Shown: positions 30,765-39,364 of the stretch, piece by piece
Layout of the letters: each line of letters opens with the position of its first letter
Numbering within the stretch: position 1 is the stretch's first letter
From: Verrucomicrobiia bacterium
GTDB lineage: Bacteria > Verrucomicrobiota > Verrucomicrobiia > Limisphaerales > JADLHS01
Assembly (NCBI GenBank): GCA_011525685.1
Contig: WYBW01000055.1
Coordinates: 1-57,154, forward strand
Reading direction: 5' to 3'
Length of the DNA stretch: 57,154 bases
Notes under the pieces: generated by a model
Seen by the model: the letters and a program-made list of their open reading frames with translations, nothing else
Database searches by the model: none
What the model was told of the DNA's origin: nothing
Program-made: the position numbers and the translations under genes

Positions 30765-33158
30765 ATGAGAAAATGGGTGTGTGTTTTCGGAGTCGGCCTG
30801 ACGGTTGTTTTCACGCCATCCTCACTGACGGTTTTAGCAGCGGAGAAACCGCTCGCAAAGCTCCGCGCCATTCCCTTCACCGACGTCACAATCAACGACG
30901 CCTTCTGGTCACCGCGGCAGGAGACGAATCGCATCGCCTCCATTCCGGTAAATCTCGAGAATCTGGAGAAGGCGGGCAACCTCGAGAACTTCAGGCTCGC
31001 CGCGAAAGGAGCGCGCGAAGGTTATCAAGGTCCGGTCTTCATGGACTCGGACGCCTACAAGGCGCTGGAAGCCGCCTCGTATTCACTCGCGACTTACCCC
31101 GATCCGGCGCTGGAAAAGCGGCTCGACGAAATCATCGCCACGCTCGCCGCGGCTCAACAACCGGACGGCTACCTGAACACTTACTTCATCGTGAAGGAAC
31201 CGTCGAAACGTTGGACGAATCTGCGCGATTGGCACGAGCTCTACTGTGCCGGGCATTTGTTCGAGGCCGCCGTCGCGCATTTTCAAGCCACCGGCAAGCG
31301 CAACTTTCTGAATGTCGCCATCAAGCTGGCCGATAACATTGATTCGGTGTTCGGCCCGCCACCCAAGCGCATGGGCTACCCCGGCCATCCCGAAATCGAA
31401 CTGGCGCTCATCAAACTCTGGCGAGTGACGGGCGAGAACCGTTACTTCGATCTGGCGCGTTTCTTTGTGGAGAATCGTGGGCGCAAGTTCTTCGCGGAGG
31501 AACACAAGACGCCGCTGGACCGCTATGACGGCAGCTATTGGCAGGACGATGTGCCAATCTACGAACATCGCAACATCAAGGGCCACGCGGTCCGCGCCGC
31601 CTATCTGATGTCCGGCACCACCGATGTCGCCGCGGAAACCAGCGATGAACGTCTGCTCACGATGTTGAACCGCGTCTGGCGCAACACCACCGAGCGGAAC
31701 ATGTACATCACCGGCGGCATCGGCCCGAGCGCCCACAATGAAGGCTTCACGGTGGATTACGATTTGCCCAACGCCACCGCCTACCAGGAAACCTGCGCCA
31801 CCGTCGCGCTGGCCCAGTGGGGTCATCGGCTCGCGTTGCTTTACGGGGACGCCAGGTATGCCGATGTGGTCGAGCGCGCGCTTTACAACGGCGTGCTCGC
31901 CGGAGTCTCGCGGGACGGCACAAAGTTCTTCTACGTGAACCCGCTGGAGAGTGCCGGCACGCATCATCGCCAACCGTGGTTTGGCTGCGCCTGTTGTCCG
32001 CCAAACGTCGCGCGCACGCTCGCCTCGCTGGGCGGTTACGCCTACGCGGTCAGCGACGATGCGCTCTGGGTGAACCTTTTCATTCAGGGTTCGGTGAAAG
32101 CGAAAGTCGCCGGAGTTCATGTCGAACTGAGGGTCACGACCGAGTATCCGTGGGACGGAAAGGTGGTGCTCGAGCCGATCGTGAACCAACCGACTTCGTT
32201 TGAACTTCGCCTTCGGTCGCCGGGCTGGTGCGATGCCCTGACGATTTCGGTGAACGGGCGAAAGATTCCATCGCTCAACGTCAAGCAAGGCTATATCGGG
32301 GTGCAACACAAATGGAAGCGCGGCGACAAGATTGAACTAAACCTGCCCATGCCGGTTCAACGCATCGCGGCCAACCCAAACGTCAAAGCGAATCATGGTT
32401 TGCTGGCCATCCAACGCGGGCCGTTGGTTTACTGTCTCGAGCAGTGCGATCAAAGCGAGCCTTTGGCGGCGATGTTCGTGCCGCTGAGCGCGGAGTTGAA
32501 GCCGGGGAAGGAGAAGTCGCTGCTCGGCGGCGTGGTGGCGATCAACGGCATCGCCGAAATCGCCGCGAATCAAAGTTGGCGCAGGACGCTCTACCAACCG
32601 GCCAATGTGGCCCGGCGAGTTCCGTTCAGGGCGATCCCCTATTACGCCTGGGACAATCGTCAGGCCGGCACGATGAAGGTTTGGTTGCCGACCGCGCCGC
32701 TTACGCCGCGAGTCGGCGGCCTGGAAGCCGAGGCGAAAGTCTCCATCAGTTTCGCCAACGACAATTGTCAGCCGCACGGGGTGAATGACGGCATCGAACC
32801 CAAAAGCAGCGGCGAGCAACCGGCGGCGAATTGTCATTGGTGGCCGCGCAAGGGCACCGAGGAATGGGTGCAATACACCTGGTCCAAGCCGGTGACCGTC
32901 AACGGCGCGAAGGCGTATTGGTTCGATGACACGGGCCGGGGTCAGTGCCGCCTTCCGGTTTCCTGGCAGATTCAGTTCCTCGACGGCCAAAACTGGAAAC
33001 CGGTCGCCGCGAAGGGGAACTACCCTGTCGCCAAGGACAAGTGGTGTGAGGTCGAGTTCGAGCCGGTGCAAACCGCCGCGCTGCGATTGGTGGTCAAGCT
33101 ACAGGACGGTTGGTCCAGCGGGGTGCATGAATGGAAAGTCATGGAGGCGGAGGAGTGA
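30765..33158 (+). CDS. Exported GH127 beta-L-arabinofuranosidase
   Basis: 797 residues: signal peptide, (alpha/alpha)6 barrel, beta domains and a C-terminal sandwich. The zinc-cysteine active site of GH127 is complete: Glu342 and Cys344 in YQETCA, and Cys410-Cys411 in GCACCPPN, equivalent to Glu338, Cys340, Cys417 and Cys418 of HypBA1, where Cys417 is the nucleophile. Known members cut beta-L-arabinofuranosyl bonds such as those on hydroxyproline-rich plant glycoproteins. The ATG follows AAGGAG with 8 bp spacing. It heads the arabinose locus, which adds support to the specificity. Confidence 0.9.
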   Translation: MRKWVCVFGVGLTVVFTPSSLTVLAAEKPLAKLRAIPFTDVTINDAFWSPRQETNRIASIPVNLENLEKAGNLENFRLAAKGAREGYQGPVFMDSDAYKALEAASYSLATYPDPALEKRLDEIIATLAAAQQPDGYLNTYFIVKEPSKRWTNLRDWHELYCAGHLFEAAVAHFQATGKRNFLNVAIKLADNIDSVFGPPPKRMGYPGHPEIELALIKLWRVTGENRYFDLARFFVENRGRKFFAEEHKTPLDRYDGSYWQDDVPIYEHRNIKGHAVRAAYLMSGTTDVAAETSDERLLTMLNRVWRNTTERNMYITGGIGPSAHNEGFTVDYDLPNATAYQETCATVALAQWGHRLALLYGDARYADVVERALYNGVLAGVSRDGTKFFYVNPLESAGTHHRQPWFGCACCPPNVARTLASLGGYAYAVSDDALWVNLFIQGSVKAKVAGVHVELRVTTEYPWDGKVVLEPIVNQPTSFELRLRSPGWCDALTISVNGRKIPSLNVKQGYIGVQHKWKRGDKIELNLPMPVQRIAANPNVKANHGLLAIQRGPLVYCLEQCDQSEPLAAMFVPLSAELKPGKEKSLLGGVVAINGIAEIAANQSWRRTLYQPANVARRVPFRAIPYYAWDNRQAGTMKVWLPTAPLTPRVGGLEAEAKVSISFANDNCQPHGVNDGIEPKSSGEQPAANCHWWPRKGTEEWVQYTWSKPVTVNGAKAYWFDDTGRGQCRLPVSWQIQFLDGQNWKPVAAKGNYPVAKDKWCEVEFEPVQTAALRLVVKLQDGWSSGVHEWKVMEAEE

Positions 33159-33200
33159 GGTTCGATTTGAAATGGCTCGTACCAAAGCCACCAAGAGCCA

Positions 33201-33327
33201 GTAGCGCAGACTTCCAAGTCTGCTGTATCGCAGGTTTCTCAACCTGCGAGGATTCCGATCTGGGTAATGCGCATGGTCAGCCGATTTGGAAATCGGCGAT
33301 ACGGCAGGTTTGGAAACCTGCGCTACG
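33201..33327. repeat. Composite four-hairpin repeat (family 3)
   Basis: The ends GTAGCGCAG and CTGCGCTAC are inverted. Inside are GCAGACTTCCAAGTCTGC, CGCAGGTTTCTCAACCTGCG, GCCGATTTGGAAATCGGC and GCAGGTTTGGAAACCTGC. It lies between the GH127 gene and the dehydrogenase gene, and the frame leading into the dehydrogenase (METGD-like residues from 33286) is read from this repeat. Confidence 0.85.
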
Positions 33328-33363
33328 CTGATGTCGCGTTCGTCAACACAAGCCAAAACCACG

Positions 33364-34410
33364 ATGCTCGCCGCGCGCTTGCACGGTCCGCGCGACTTGC
33401 GCGTCGAACGAGTCTCGCGTCCGGGTGCGCCGGGTTGCGGGCAGGTGTTGCTGCGCGTGAAGGCCACAGGCCTTTGTGGCAGCGATCTCCACTCCTATCT
33501 GGACGCGCGGATCGGGGATACGGCCATCGGTGGCCCGCTCATTCTGGGCCATGAGTTTTCGGGCATCGTCGAGACGGTTGGCCCACGCTCGGTTGACGGA
33601 CATTTTCAACCGCTCAAGCCGGGCGTGCGCGTCGCCGTGGACCCGGCGCAGCCTTGCGGCCAGTGCGAACTTTGCGAGCGAGGTCATCCAAATCTGTGCG
33701 CGCACCTGGCCTTCTGCGGCAACTATCCCTATGGCGGCAGCCTGTGCGAATGGCTGCACATGCCCGCGCGCAGTTGTTTTCCTGTCTCCCGCAAGATTGA
33801 CGACGAAGCCGCCGCGTTGCTCGAACCGCTCGGTGTGGCGATCCACGCCGTGGACTTCGCCAAACTCCGCGTCGGCCACAGCGTCGCGATCCTCGGCGCC
33901 GGGCCGATTGGTTTGTTGATCCTCCAAGTCGCGAAACTGGCCGGCGCGGATCCGGTTTTCGTGACGGACAAGTTCCCGTGGCGACTCAAGCTCGCGCAGA
34001 AGTGGGGCGGCATACCGATTCGCTACGACCTCGAAGAGGCGGCGCGGCGGGTGATGAAGGAAACTCACGGTCGCGGCGTGGATGTGGCCATTGAAGCGGC
34101 CTGGGCGGAAGAATCGGTCACGCAAGCGGTGGAGATGTTGCGGTTGGGCGGAAGGCTCGTGGTGGTGGGCATCTCCGGCGGCAATCGTCTGGAATTGCCG
34201 GCCTCCCTCGCGCGGCGCAAAGGGCTCACCATCGTCATGAGCCGCCGCATGAAGCACACCTACCCGCGTGCGATGCGCCTCGCCGAGACCGGGCGCGTGG
34301 ATTTGCACGGTCTGGTGAGCCATCGCTTTTCGTTGAGGCGAACTCCTGATGCCTTCAAGCTCAACACGGCTTACGCGGATGAGGTTGTCAAGGTCATGGT
34401 GAGGAGTTGA
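33364..34410 (+). CDS. Zinc-dependent medium-chain alcohol/polyol dehydrogenase
   Basis: About 348 residues of the sorbitol/threonine dehydrogenase group. Catalytic zinc ligands lie in GLCGSDLH and GHEFSG; structural zinc cysteines are in [15 protein letters not shown]. The NAD fold is [14 protein letters not shown]. The ATG at 33364 begins [17 protein letters not shown], the family's usual N-terminus; an upstream ATG at 33331 would add 11 residues, and the open frame further up is repeat-derived. It probably oxidises a sugar alcohol or aldose linked to the arabinose locus (for example L-arabinitol), but the substrate is not readable from sequence. Confidence 0.85.
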   Translation: MLAARLHGPRDLRVERVSRPGAPGCGQVLLRVKATGLCGSDLHSYLDARIGDTAIGGPLILGHEFSGIVETVGPRSVDGHFQPLKPGVRVAVDPAQPCGQCELCERGHPNLCAHLAFCGNYPYGGSLCEWLHMPARSCFPVSRKIDDEAAALLEPLGVAIHAVDFAKLRVGHSVAILGAGPIGLLILQVAKLAGADPVFVTDKFPWRLKLAQKWGGIPIRYDLEEAARRVMKETHGRGVDVAIEAAWAEESVTQAVEMLRLGGRLVVVGISGGNRLELPASLARRKGLTIVMSRRMKHTYPRAMRLAETGRVDLHGLVSHRFSLRRTPDAFKLNTAYADEVVKVMVRS

Positions 34411-34425
34411 GCCGGTTGTGGGTGT

Positions 34426-36291
34426 ATGCGGATTCTCTTCGTCTTTACTCTCCTGCTGGCCATCCGTGGCGCGGTTGCTGCGACCAACGAGCCGTTGCGC
34501 TCCGCGTTTCCACTGAAACTGGCGGACATCCGGGTGCGCGATCCGTTCATTTACGGGGACGCCCGGACGCAGACCTATCTTCTCTATGCGCAGACGGGCA
34601 ATCGGCGGGAGAACCCGCAGCCTGGCTTGGGCGTTGACGTTTATCGCAGCAAGGACCTGGAGAACTGGAGCCTGCCCACGCTGGCTTTCCGCCGGCCGGA
34701 GGGTTTCTGGGGTGGCGAGGAAATCTGGGCGCCGGAGGTGCATCGGGTTGGCGACAGCTTCTATCTGTTCGTGACTTTCAACGGACGCGAGGGCGGACGG
34801 GGCACACAGATTTTACGAGCGGACTCACCGGAAGGTCCGTTCTCGCTGTTCAGTGCGGACGCCTGCACGCCGCCGGAGCAAACTTGTCTCGACGGCACGC
34901 CGTGGGTGGACGCCGACGGAACAAACTGGCTGGTCTATTGCCACGAGTGGGTGCAGGTGGGCGATGGACGAATGCTGGCCGTGCGGATGAAGCCGGACTG
35001 GAGCGCGCGGGTGGGCGAACCGATTGAACTCTTCACGGCGTCGCAAGCTGCGTGGGTCACGAACATCACCAGCAACCTGCGTCCCGGAACAAACAACTTT
35101 GTCACGGACGGGCCGTGGTTGTTTCGCACGCCGGGTGGCCAGTTGCGGATATTGTGGTCCAGTTTTGGCCGGGGTGGTTACAGCGTGGGGGTGGCGATTT
35201 CACGGAGCGGGCGGATGGAGGGTCCTTGGGTGCATCTGCCCGACCCGCTGTTCGCGCGCGATGGCGGGCACAGCATGATGTTCCGCACTTTTGAGGGGCA
35301 ACTGCGGTTGGCCCTGCATCAGCCAAATCGCGGGGGCCGGGAGCGCACCCAACTCTTCGAGGTCGAGGAAGCGAACGAGGGATTGAAACTGCGTCGCCTC
35401 GGGCACGGCGGTTTCCTGTTTGCCTACATGGCGCATGAGGACTATTGGCGGCTGCGGTACGCCTTCAGTCGTGACGGCTTGAAATGGACGCCGCTGAATG
35501 AGAGGCGAAGGATCTCGGAGGATTACATTGGGCATCCTGATATAACCCGGGGCCACGACGGCCGTTTTTATCTCGTCGGCAACATCACGAAGAACCGTGA
35601 CATCCGCATCTGGGTTTCCACGAATCTGGTTTCGTGGACGGCACACACGGAACTTCGTCCCGACCCGACGAAGGCTTTTGGTGACGTGCCACACAGCAAT
35701 GATCATGGCGCGCCGAAAATATGTTTCGATGGATCAACGCGCACCTACCTCATCACGTGGCACACTTCGGTAATACCCCCTTTTCGTGAAGACCCCGAAG
35801 CCTACTGGCGCGGGCAACGGACGCTGTACGTCGCTTCGCCCGATCTGGTCACGTTCACCGAGCCGCGCCGATTGTTTGACCACGAGCTCGCGACGATTGA
35901 TGTCATTGTCCGCCGCGAGGGTCATCGCTACTTCGCGTTCTTGAAGGATGAACGTTATCCGTCCTTCGACTGGCCGACGGGCAAGACCATTCGCATGGCG
36001 GTGGGTCACAGCCTTACTGGACCGTTTGGCGAACTTTCACCGCCGCTGTCCACCAACTTTCGCGAAGCTCCGATGCTCATCGAGCGCCCGGATGGCCAGG
36101 GCTGGTATCTTTACAGCGAGCAATATCCCGGGGTCTCGTACAGTCTTGCCACCGCGACCTCGCTGAATGGTCCGTGGCACGAGGTGTACTGGCAGAATTA
36201 TGCGACGCCGCCCAAGGCGCGTCATGGGTGTATGATCGAACTGCACCAGACCGAGTGGGAAGCGCTGCGGGATGCGTTTGGCAATCGGTAG
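34426..36291 (+). CDS. Exported GH43-like protein with two five-bladed propellers
   Basis: 621 residues with a signal peptide (ILFVFTLLLAIRGAVA). The first propeller has GH43 features: IRVRDPFI with Asp39 as the likely base, EEIWAPEVHRVGDSFYLF and LDGTPWVDADG, with YCHEW carrying a candidate acid Glu. The second half (residues about 325-615: GHPDITRGHDGRFYLV, APKICFDGSTRTYLITWHTS, EAPMLIERPDGQGWYLYS) looks like another GH43/GH32-type propeller, so this may be a tandem enzyme. The probable substrate is an arabinose- or xylose-containing polysaccharide. The gene starts 15 bp after the dehydrogenase stop. Confidence 0.8.
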   Translation: MRILFVFTLLLAIRGAVAATNEPLRSAFPLKLADIRVRDPFIYGDARTQTYLLYAQTGNRRENPQPGLGVDVYRSKDLENWSLPTLAFRRPEGFWGGEEIWAPEVHRVGDSFYLFVTFNGREGGRGTQILRADSPEGPFSLFSADACTPPEQTCLDGTPWVDADGTNWLVYCHEWVQVGDGRMLAVRMKPDWSARVGEPIELFTASQAAWVTNITSNLRPGTNNFVTDGPWLFRTPGGQLRILWSSFGRGGYSVGVAISRSGRMEGPWVHLPDPLFARDGGHSMMFRTFEGQLRLALHQPNRGGRERTQLFEVEEANEGLKLRRLGHGGFLFAYMAHEDYWRLRYAFSRDGLKWTPLNERRRISEDYIGHPDITRGHDGRFYLVGNITKNRDIRIWVSTNLVSWTAHTELRPDPTKAFGDVPHSNDHGAPKICFDGSTRTYLITWHTSVIPPFREDPEAYWRGQRTLYVASPDLVTFTEPRRLFDHELATIDVIVRREGHRYFAFLKDERYPSFDWPTGKTIRMAVGHSLTGPFGELSPPLSTNFREAPMLIERPDGQGWYLYSEQYPGVSYSLATATSLNGPWHEVYWQNYATPPKARHGCMIELHQTEWEALRDAFGNR

Positions 36292-36318
36292 TTCGCTTTG
36301 GAATTCTGCCGGTCAGGT

Positions 36319-36347
36319 TTGACGCCGTTCGGGCGCACGTATAGTTA
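36319..36347 (+). promoter_or_regulatory. Possible sigma-70-type promoter of the regulator gene
   Basis: TTGACG at 36319-36324 and TAGTTA at 36342-36347 are spaced by 17 bp and end 9 bp before the ATG at 36357. TATAGT (36340-36345) is an alternative -10 with 15-bp spacing. Such a short leader would leave almost no room for a ribosome binding site, and none is seen. Confidence 0.3.
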
Positions 36348-36356
36348 ATTCGCGAC

Positions 36357-37535
36357 ATGCCCCAGTTTCCCAAAGTGGTATTGCTGATCGAGTCCTCCCG
36401 CGGTTCGGGGCGGGCGCTGTTGGATGGGGTGGCCCGCTATGCTCATTACCATGGTCCGTGGTCGTTCTATTGGGAGCCGGGCGGATTGGAAACGGTCTGG
36501 CCCGTGCTCAAGAACCTGGACGCGGATGGCATCATCATGCGGGACGTGGACCAACTGAAGGAGGTGTTGGCGCTCGGCATCCCCGCCATCGTGGTGGGTC
36601 ACAACCGCAAAGAGGTGGCCGGGATGGTGAACGTGGTGACGGATTCCCCAAGAATTGGGCGCATGGCCGCCGAGCATCTGCTGCAGTGCGGCTTTCGGAA
36701 TTTTGCCTACTGTGGCCATGCCACGCCGGCCGCCCAAGACATTCCCTGGTCGGAACTGCGGAAGGAACACTTCGCCGCGCGCCTGCGGCAGGTGGGATTT
36801 GTCATCCATGACTATTCCATTCGCGGCACGCCGACCCAGAACTGGCCCGAGGAGCGCAAGCGTCTGGCCCGATGGCTGGCTTCCCTGCCAAGACCCGTGG
36901 GGTTGATGGCCTGCAACGACGACTGCGGCGTGCAAGTGATGGAAGCCTGCAAGGTGGCGGGTTTGTCCGTGCCCGATCAGGTGGGCGTGGTCGGAGCGGA
37001 TAACGACGAAATTGTCTGCGGGCTGGCCAACCCGCCGATGTCGAGTGTCGCCATCAACTTCGAACGGGCCGGTTACGAATCCGCTCAAGCCCTGGATCAT
37101 CTGATGCGCGGTTTCAAGAAAGTCCCGTCGCGAATCACGGTGGCGGCCACGCACATTGTTGCGCGCCGCTCCACGGACATGGTGGCGGTTGAGGACTTGC
37201 CGGTGGCGAAGGCGCTGCGTTTCATCCGCGACCATGCGCGCCGCCCAATCTCGGTGGAGGAAGTTTCGCGGGCGGCGGGCCTATCTCGTCGAGCGCTCGA
37301 ACGGCGCGTCCGCGGCGAAACCGGCGCTTCCATCCTGGACCAGATTCGCCGCGCCCGAACGGATCAGATTGCGCGAATGTTGGTGGAGACGGATCTGCCG
37401 GTCTGTCAGATTGCCGAATCGCTGGGCTTCGAAGATGCCCAGCATTTCGCCCGATATTTCCGCGCCGCCAAGCAGGTCACACCGTTGGCTTACCGGAAGT
37501 CTTTCGGGAATCAGACTCTCCGGTCCGCGCCGTAA
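36357..37535 (+). CDS. XylR-like regulator: sugar-binding domain plus AraC-type HTH
   Basis: 392 residues. Residues 1-275 form a periplasmic-binding-protein/LacI-like ligand domain (VVLLIESSRGSGRALLDGVA, VVTDSPRIGRMAAEHLL, GLMACNDDCGVQVMEACKVA, VGVVGADNDEIVCG). Residues about 285-385 form a double HTH AraC domain (ISVEEVSRAAGLSRRALERR and LPVCQIAESLGFEDAQHFAR). This is the layout of E. coli XylR. Its position immediately before araA and after the glycosidase genes suggests it responds to L-arabinose or an arabino-oligosaccharide and drives the downstream operon; that is inferred from context. Confidence 0.9.
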   Translation: MPQFPKVVLLIESSRGSGRALLDGVARYAHYHGPWSFYWEPGGLETVWPVLKNLDADGIIMRDVDQLKEVLALGIPAIVVGHNRKEVAGMVNVVTDSPRIGRMAAEHLLQCGFRNFAYCGHATPAAQDIPWSELRKEHFAARLRQVGFVIHDYSIRGTPTQNWPEERKRLARWLASLPRPVGLMACNDDCGVQVMEACKVAGLSVPDQVGVVGADNDEIVCGLANPPMSSVAINFERAGYESAQALDHLMRGFKKVPSRITVAATHIVARRSTDMVAVEDLPVAKALRFIRDHARRPISVEEVSRAAGLSRRALERRVRGETGASILDQIRRARTDQIARMLVETDLPVCQIAESLGFEDAQHFARYFRAAKQVTPLAYRKSFGNQTLRSAP

Positions 37536-37773
37536 AATGGTGATTCTTTTTCGCAAAGTGGCGTTGTCGGCGCACTGCTCCCCGGGACAAAATCGGCACC
37601 GTGACACCAACCCGGGTGGCCGGCCGGGAAGTCATCAGACTGGATGAGCCGCCGGCCGGCGGGTGTTCGACATTCAAGCTCCGATGGACCGAGCCGGGCA
37701 GGAGCGAATGAATTTTTAACCAGCCCAAGGAGGTGGCTTCGGGGAACGTAATGACATTGCGGGGAACAAACAA

Positions 37774-37779
37774 GAGGAG
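37774..37779 (+). promoter_or_regulatory. Shine-Dalgarno GAGGAG fixing a TTG start for araA
   Basis: GAGGAG stands 5 bp before the TTG at 37785 and no ATG in frame precedes the conserved VWFITGSQ. Start at TTG is therefore well supported. Upstream, 37536-37773 holds GC-rich inverted words (GCCGGCC/GGCCGGC) where a regulator site could lie, but no specific operator can be named. Confidence 0.7.
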
Positions 37780-37784
37780 CCAAA

Positions 37785-39305
37785 TTGAACGCGAGCACGA
37801 TTGAATTGAAGGAACTCGAAGTCTGGTTTATCACCGGGAGCCAGAAACTTTACGGCGAAGCGGCACTCCAAAAGGTCGCGGCCAACTCGCAGAAGATCGC
37901 TGCCGCGCTCGACACCTCAAGCCACATTCCCGTGAAGGTGGTCTTCAAGCCGGTGATCAAGTCGCCGGCGGAAGCCACCGCACTCTGCCAGCAAGGGAAC
38001 ACCGCGCCCACTTGCATCGGCCTCATCACGTGGTGTCACACCTTCTCGCCCGCGAAAATGTGGATCAACGGACTTCAGTTGTTGCGCAAGCCGTTGCTGC
38101 ATCTGCACACACAGTTCAATCGTGACATTCCGTGGTCCGCGATTGACATGGACTTCATGAATCTCAACCAGGCTGCGCACGGCGACCGCGAGCACGGGTT
38201 CATCATGAGCCGCCTGCGGTTAAACCGAAAAGTGGTGGTGGGCTTTTGGCGGGACAGCGCCGTGCAAAAACAGATTGGCGACTGGTCGAGGGCCGCCGCC
38301 GCCTGGCATGACTGGCAGGGCGCCCGGTTCGCCCGATTGGGCGACAACATGCGCGAAGTGGCGGTGACCGAGGGCGACAAGGTTTCGGCCCAGATGCAGT
38401 TTGGCTATTCAGTCAACGGCTACGGCGTTGGCGATCTTGTGGAGTGTGTGAACGCCGCGAGCGGGAGGGAAGTGAACGCACTCGTCGAGCAATACGACGC
38501 GGACTATGCCGTCGCACCGAAACTGCGCAAGCATGGCACGCTGCGCAAATCGCTGGTCGAGGCGGCTCGGATTGAGGCGGGCCTGCGCGCTTTTCTGCGC
38601 GCCGGCGGGTTCAAGGGATTCACCGACACGTTTGAGGATTTGCATGGTCTGGTGCAGTTGCCGGGCGCGCCGGTCCAAAGGCTCATGGGCGAGGGCTACG
38701 GATTTGGCGCGGAGGGAGATTGGAAAACCTGCGCGCTGGTTCGTGCCATGAAGGTGATGGCCAGCGGTCTTAAAGGCGGCACGTCCTTCATGGAGGACTA
38801 CACTTATCACTTGAACCCCGGGGGCAATCTGGTCCTCGGTGCGCACATGCTCGAGATTTGTCCCAGCATTGCGGCGGGCAAACCGTCGCTGGAAGTGCAT
38901 CCCCTTGGCATCGGGGGCAAAGCCGACCCGGTGCGATTGGTTTTCGCCACTCCGCCCGGGCCGGGGCTGAACGCTTCACTCATTGATTTGGGCAACCGCT
39001 TCCGCCTGCTCGTCAATGAAGTGGACGTGGTGAAGTCCAAGCCTTTGCCCAAGTTGCCCGTGGCGCGAGCGCTTTGGCGGTGCCGGCCCAACCTGGCCAC
39101 GGCGGCAACCGCGTGGATCCACGCCGGCGGAGCGCATCACACCGGCTTCAGCCAGGCCGTCACCACGGAGATGCTTGAGGATTTCGCCGCAATGGCCGGC
39201 ATCGAACTGGTGGTGATTGACGCCGACACCCGGTTGCGCGAGTTCAAACAGACTCTGCGCTGGAACGAAGTGTATCACCATCTTCGCAGTGGGATGGTGG
39301 CGTGA
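37785..39305 (+). CDS. araA: L-arabinose isomerase
   Basis: 506 residues, normal length for AraA, converting L-arabinose to L-ribulose in the cytoplasm. Close to the E. coli enzyme throughout: [60 protein letters not shown]. The manganese ligands are present: Glu310 (AEGDWK), Glu337 (SFMEDYTYH), His354 (GAHMLE) and the His451-His452 pair (GGAHHTGF). The TTG start has a strong Shine-Dalgarno. The stop overlaps a GTG of the next frame, though the next gene's better start is 60 bp on. First enzyme gene of the operon following the XylR-like regulator. Confidence 0.97.
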   Translation: MNASTIELKELEVWFITGSQKLYGEAALQKVAANSQKIAAALDTSSHIPVKVVFKPVIKSPAEATALCQQGNTAPTCIGLITWCHTFSPAKMWINGLQLLRKPLLHLHTQFNRDIPWSAIDMDFMNLNQAAHGDREHGFIMSRLRLNRKVVVGFWRDSAVQKQIGDWSRAAAAWHDWQGARFARLGDNMREVAVTEGDKVSAQMQFGYSVNGYGVGDLVECVNAASGREVNALVEQYDADYAVAPKLRKHGTLRKSLVEAARIEAGLRAFLRAGGFKGFTDTFEDLHGLVQLPGAPVQRLMGEGYGFGAEGDWKTCALVRAMKVMASGLKGGTSFMEDYTYHLNPGGNLVLGAHMLEICPSIAAGKPSLEVHPLGIGGKADPVRLVFATPPGPGLNASLIDLGNRFRLLVNEVDVVKSKPLPKLPVARALWRCRPNLATAATAWIHAGGAHHTGFSQAVTTEMLEDFAAMAGIELVVIDADTRLREFKQTLRWNEVYHHLRSGMVA

Positions 39306-39364
39306 ATCCGCCGCTACGGGTTCTCAAACCGCCTTCGATAAGAATTAAAACGCAATTCACGCCA

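Noticed and set aside
33286..33363. N-terminal extension of the dehydrogenase
   Set aside because: The first codons are read from the family 3 repeat (33201-33327) and precede the normal family start at 33364.
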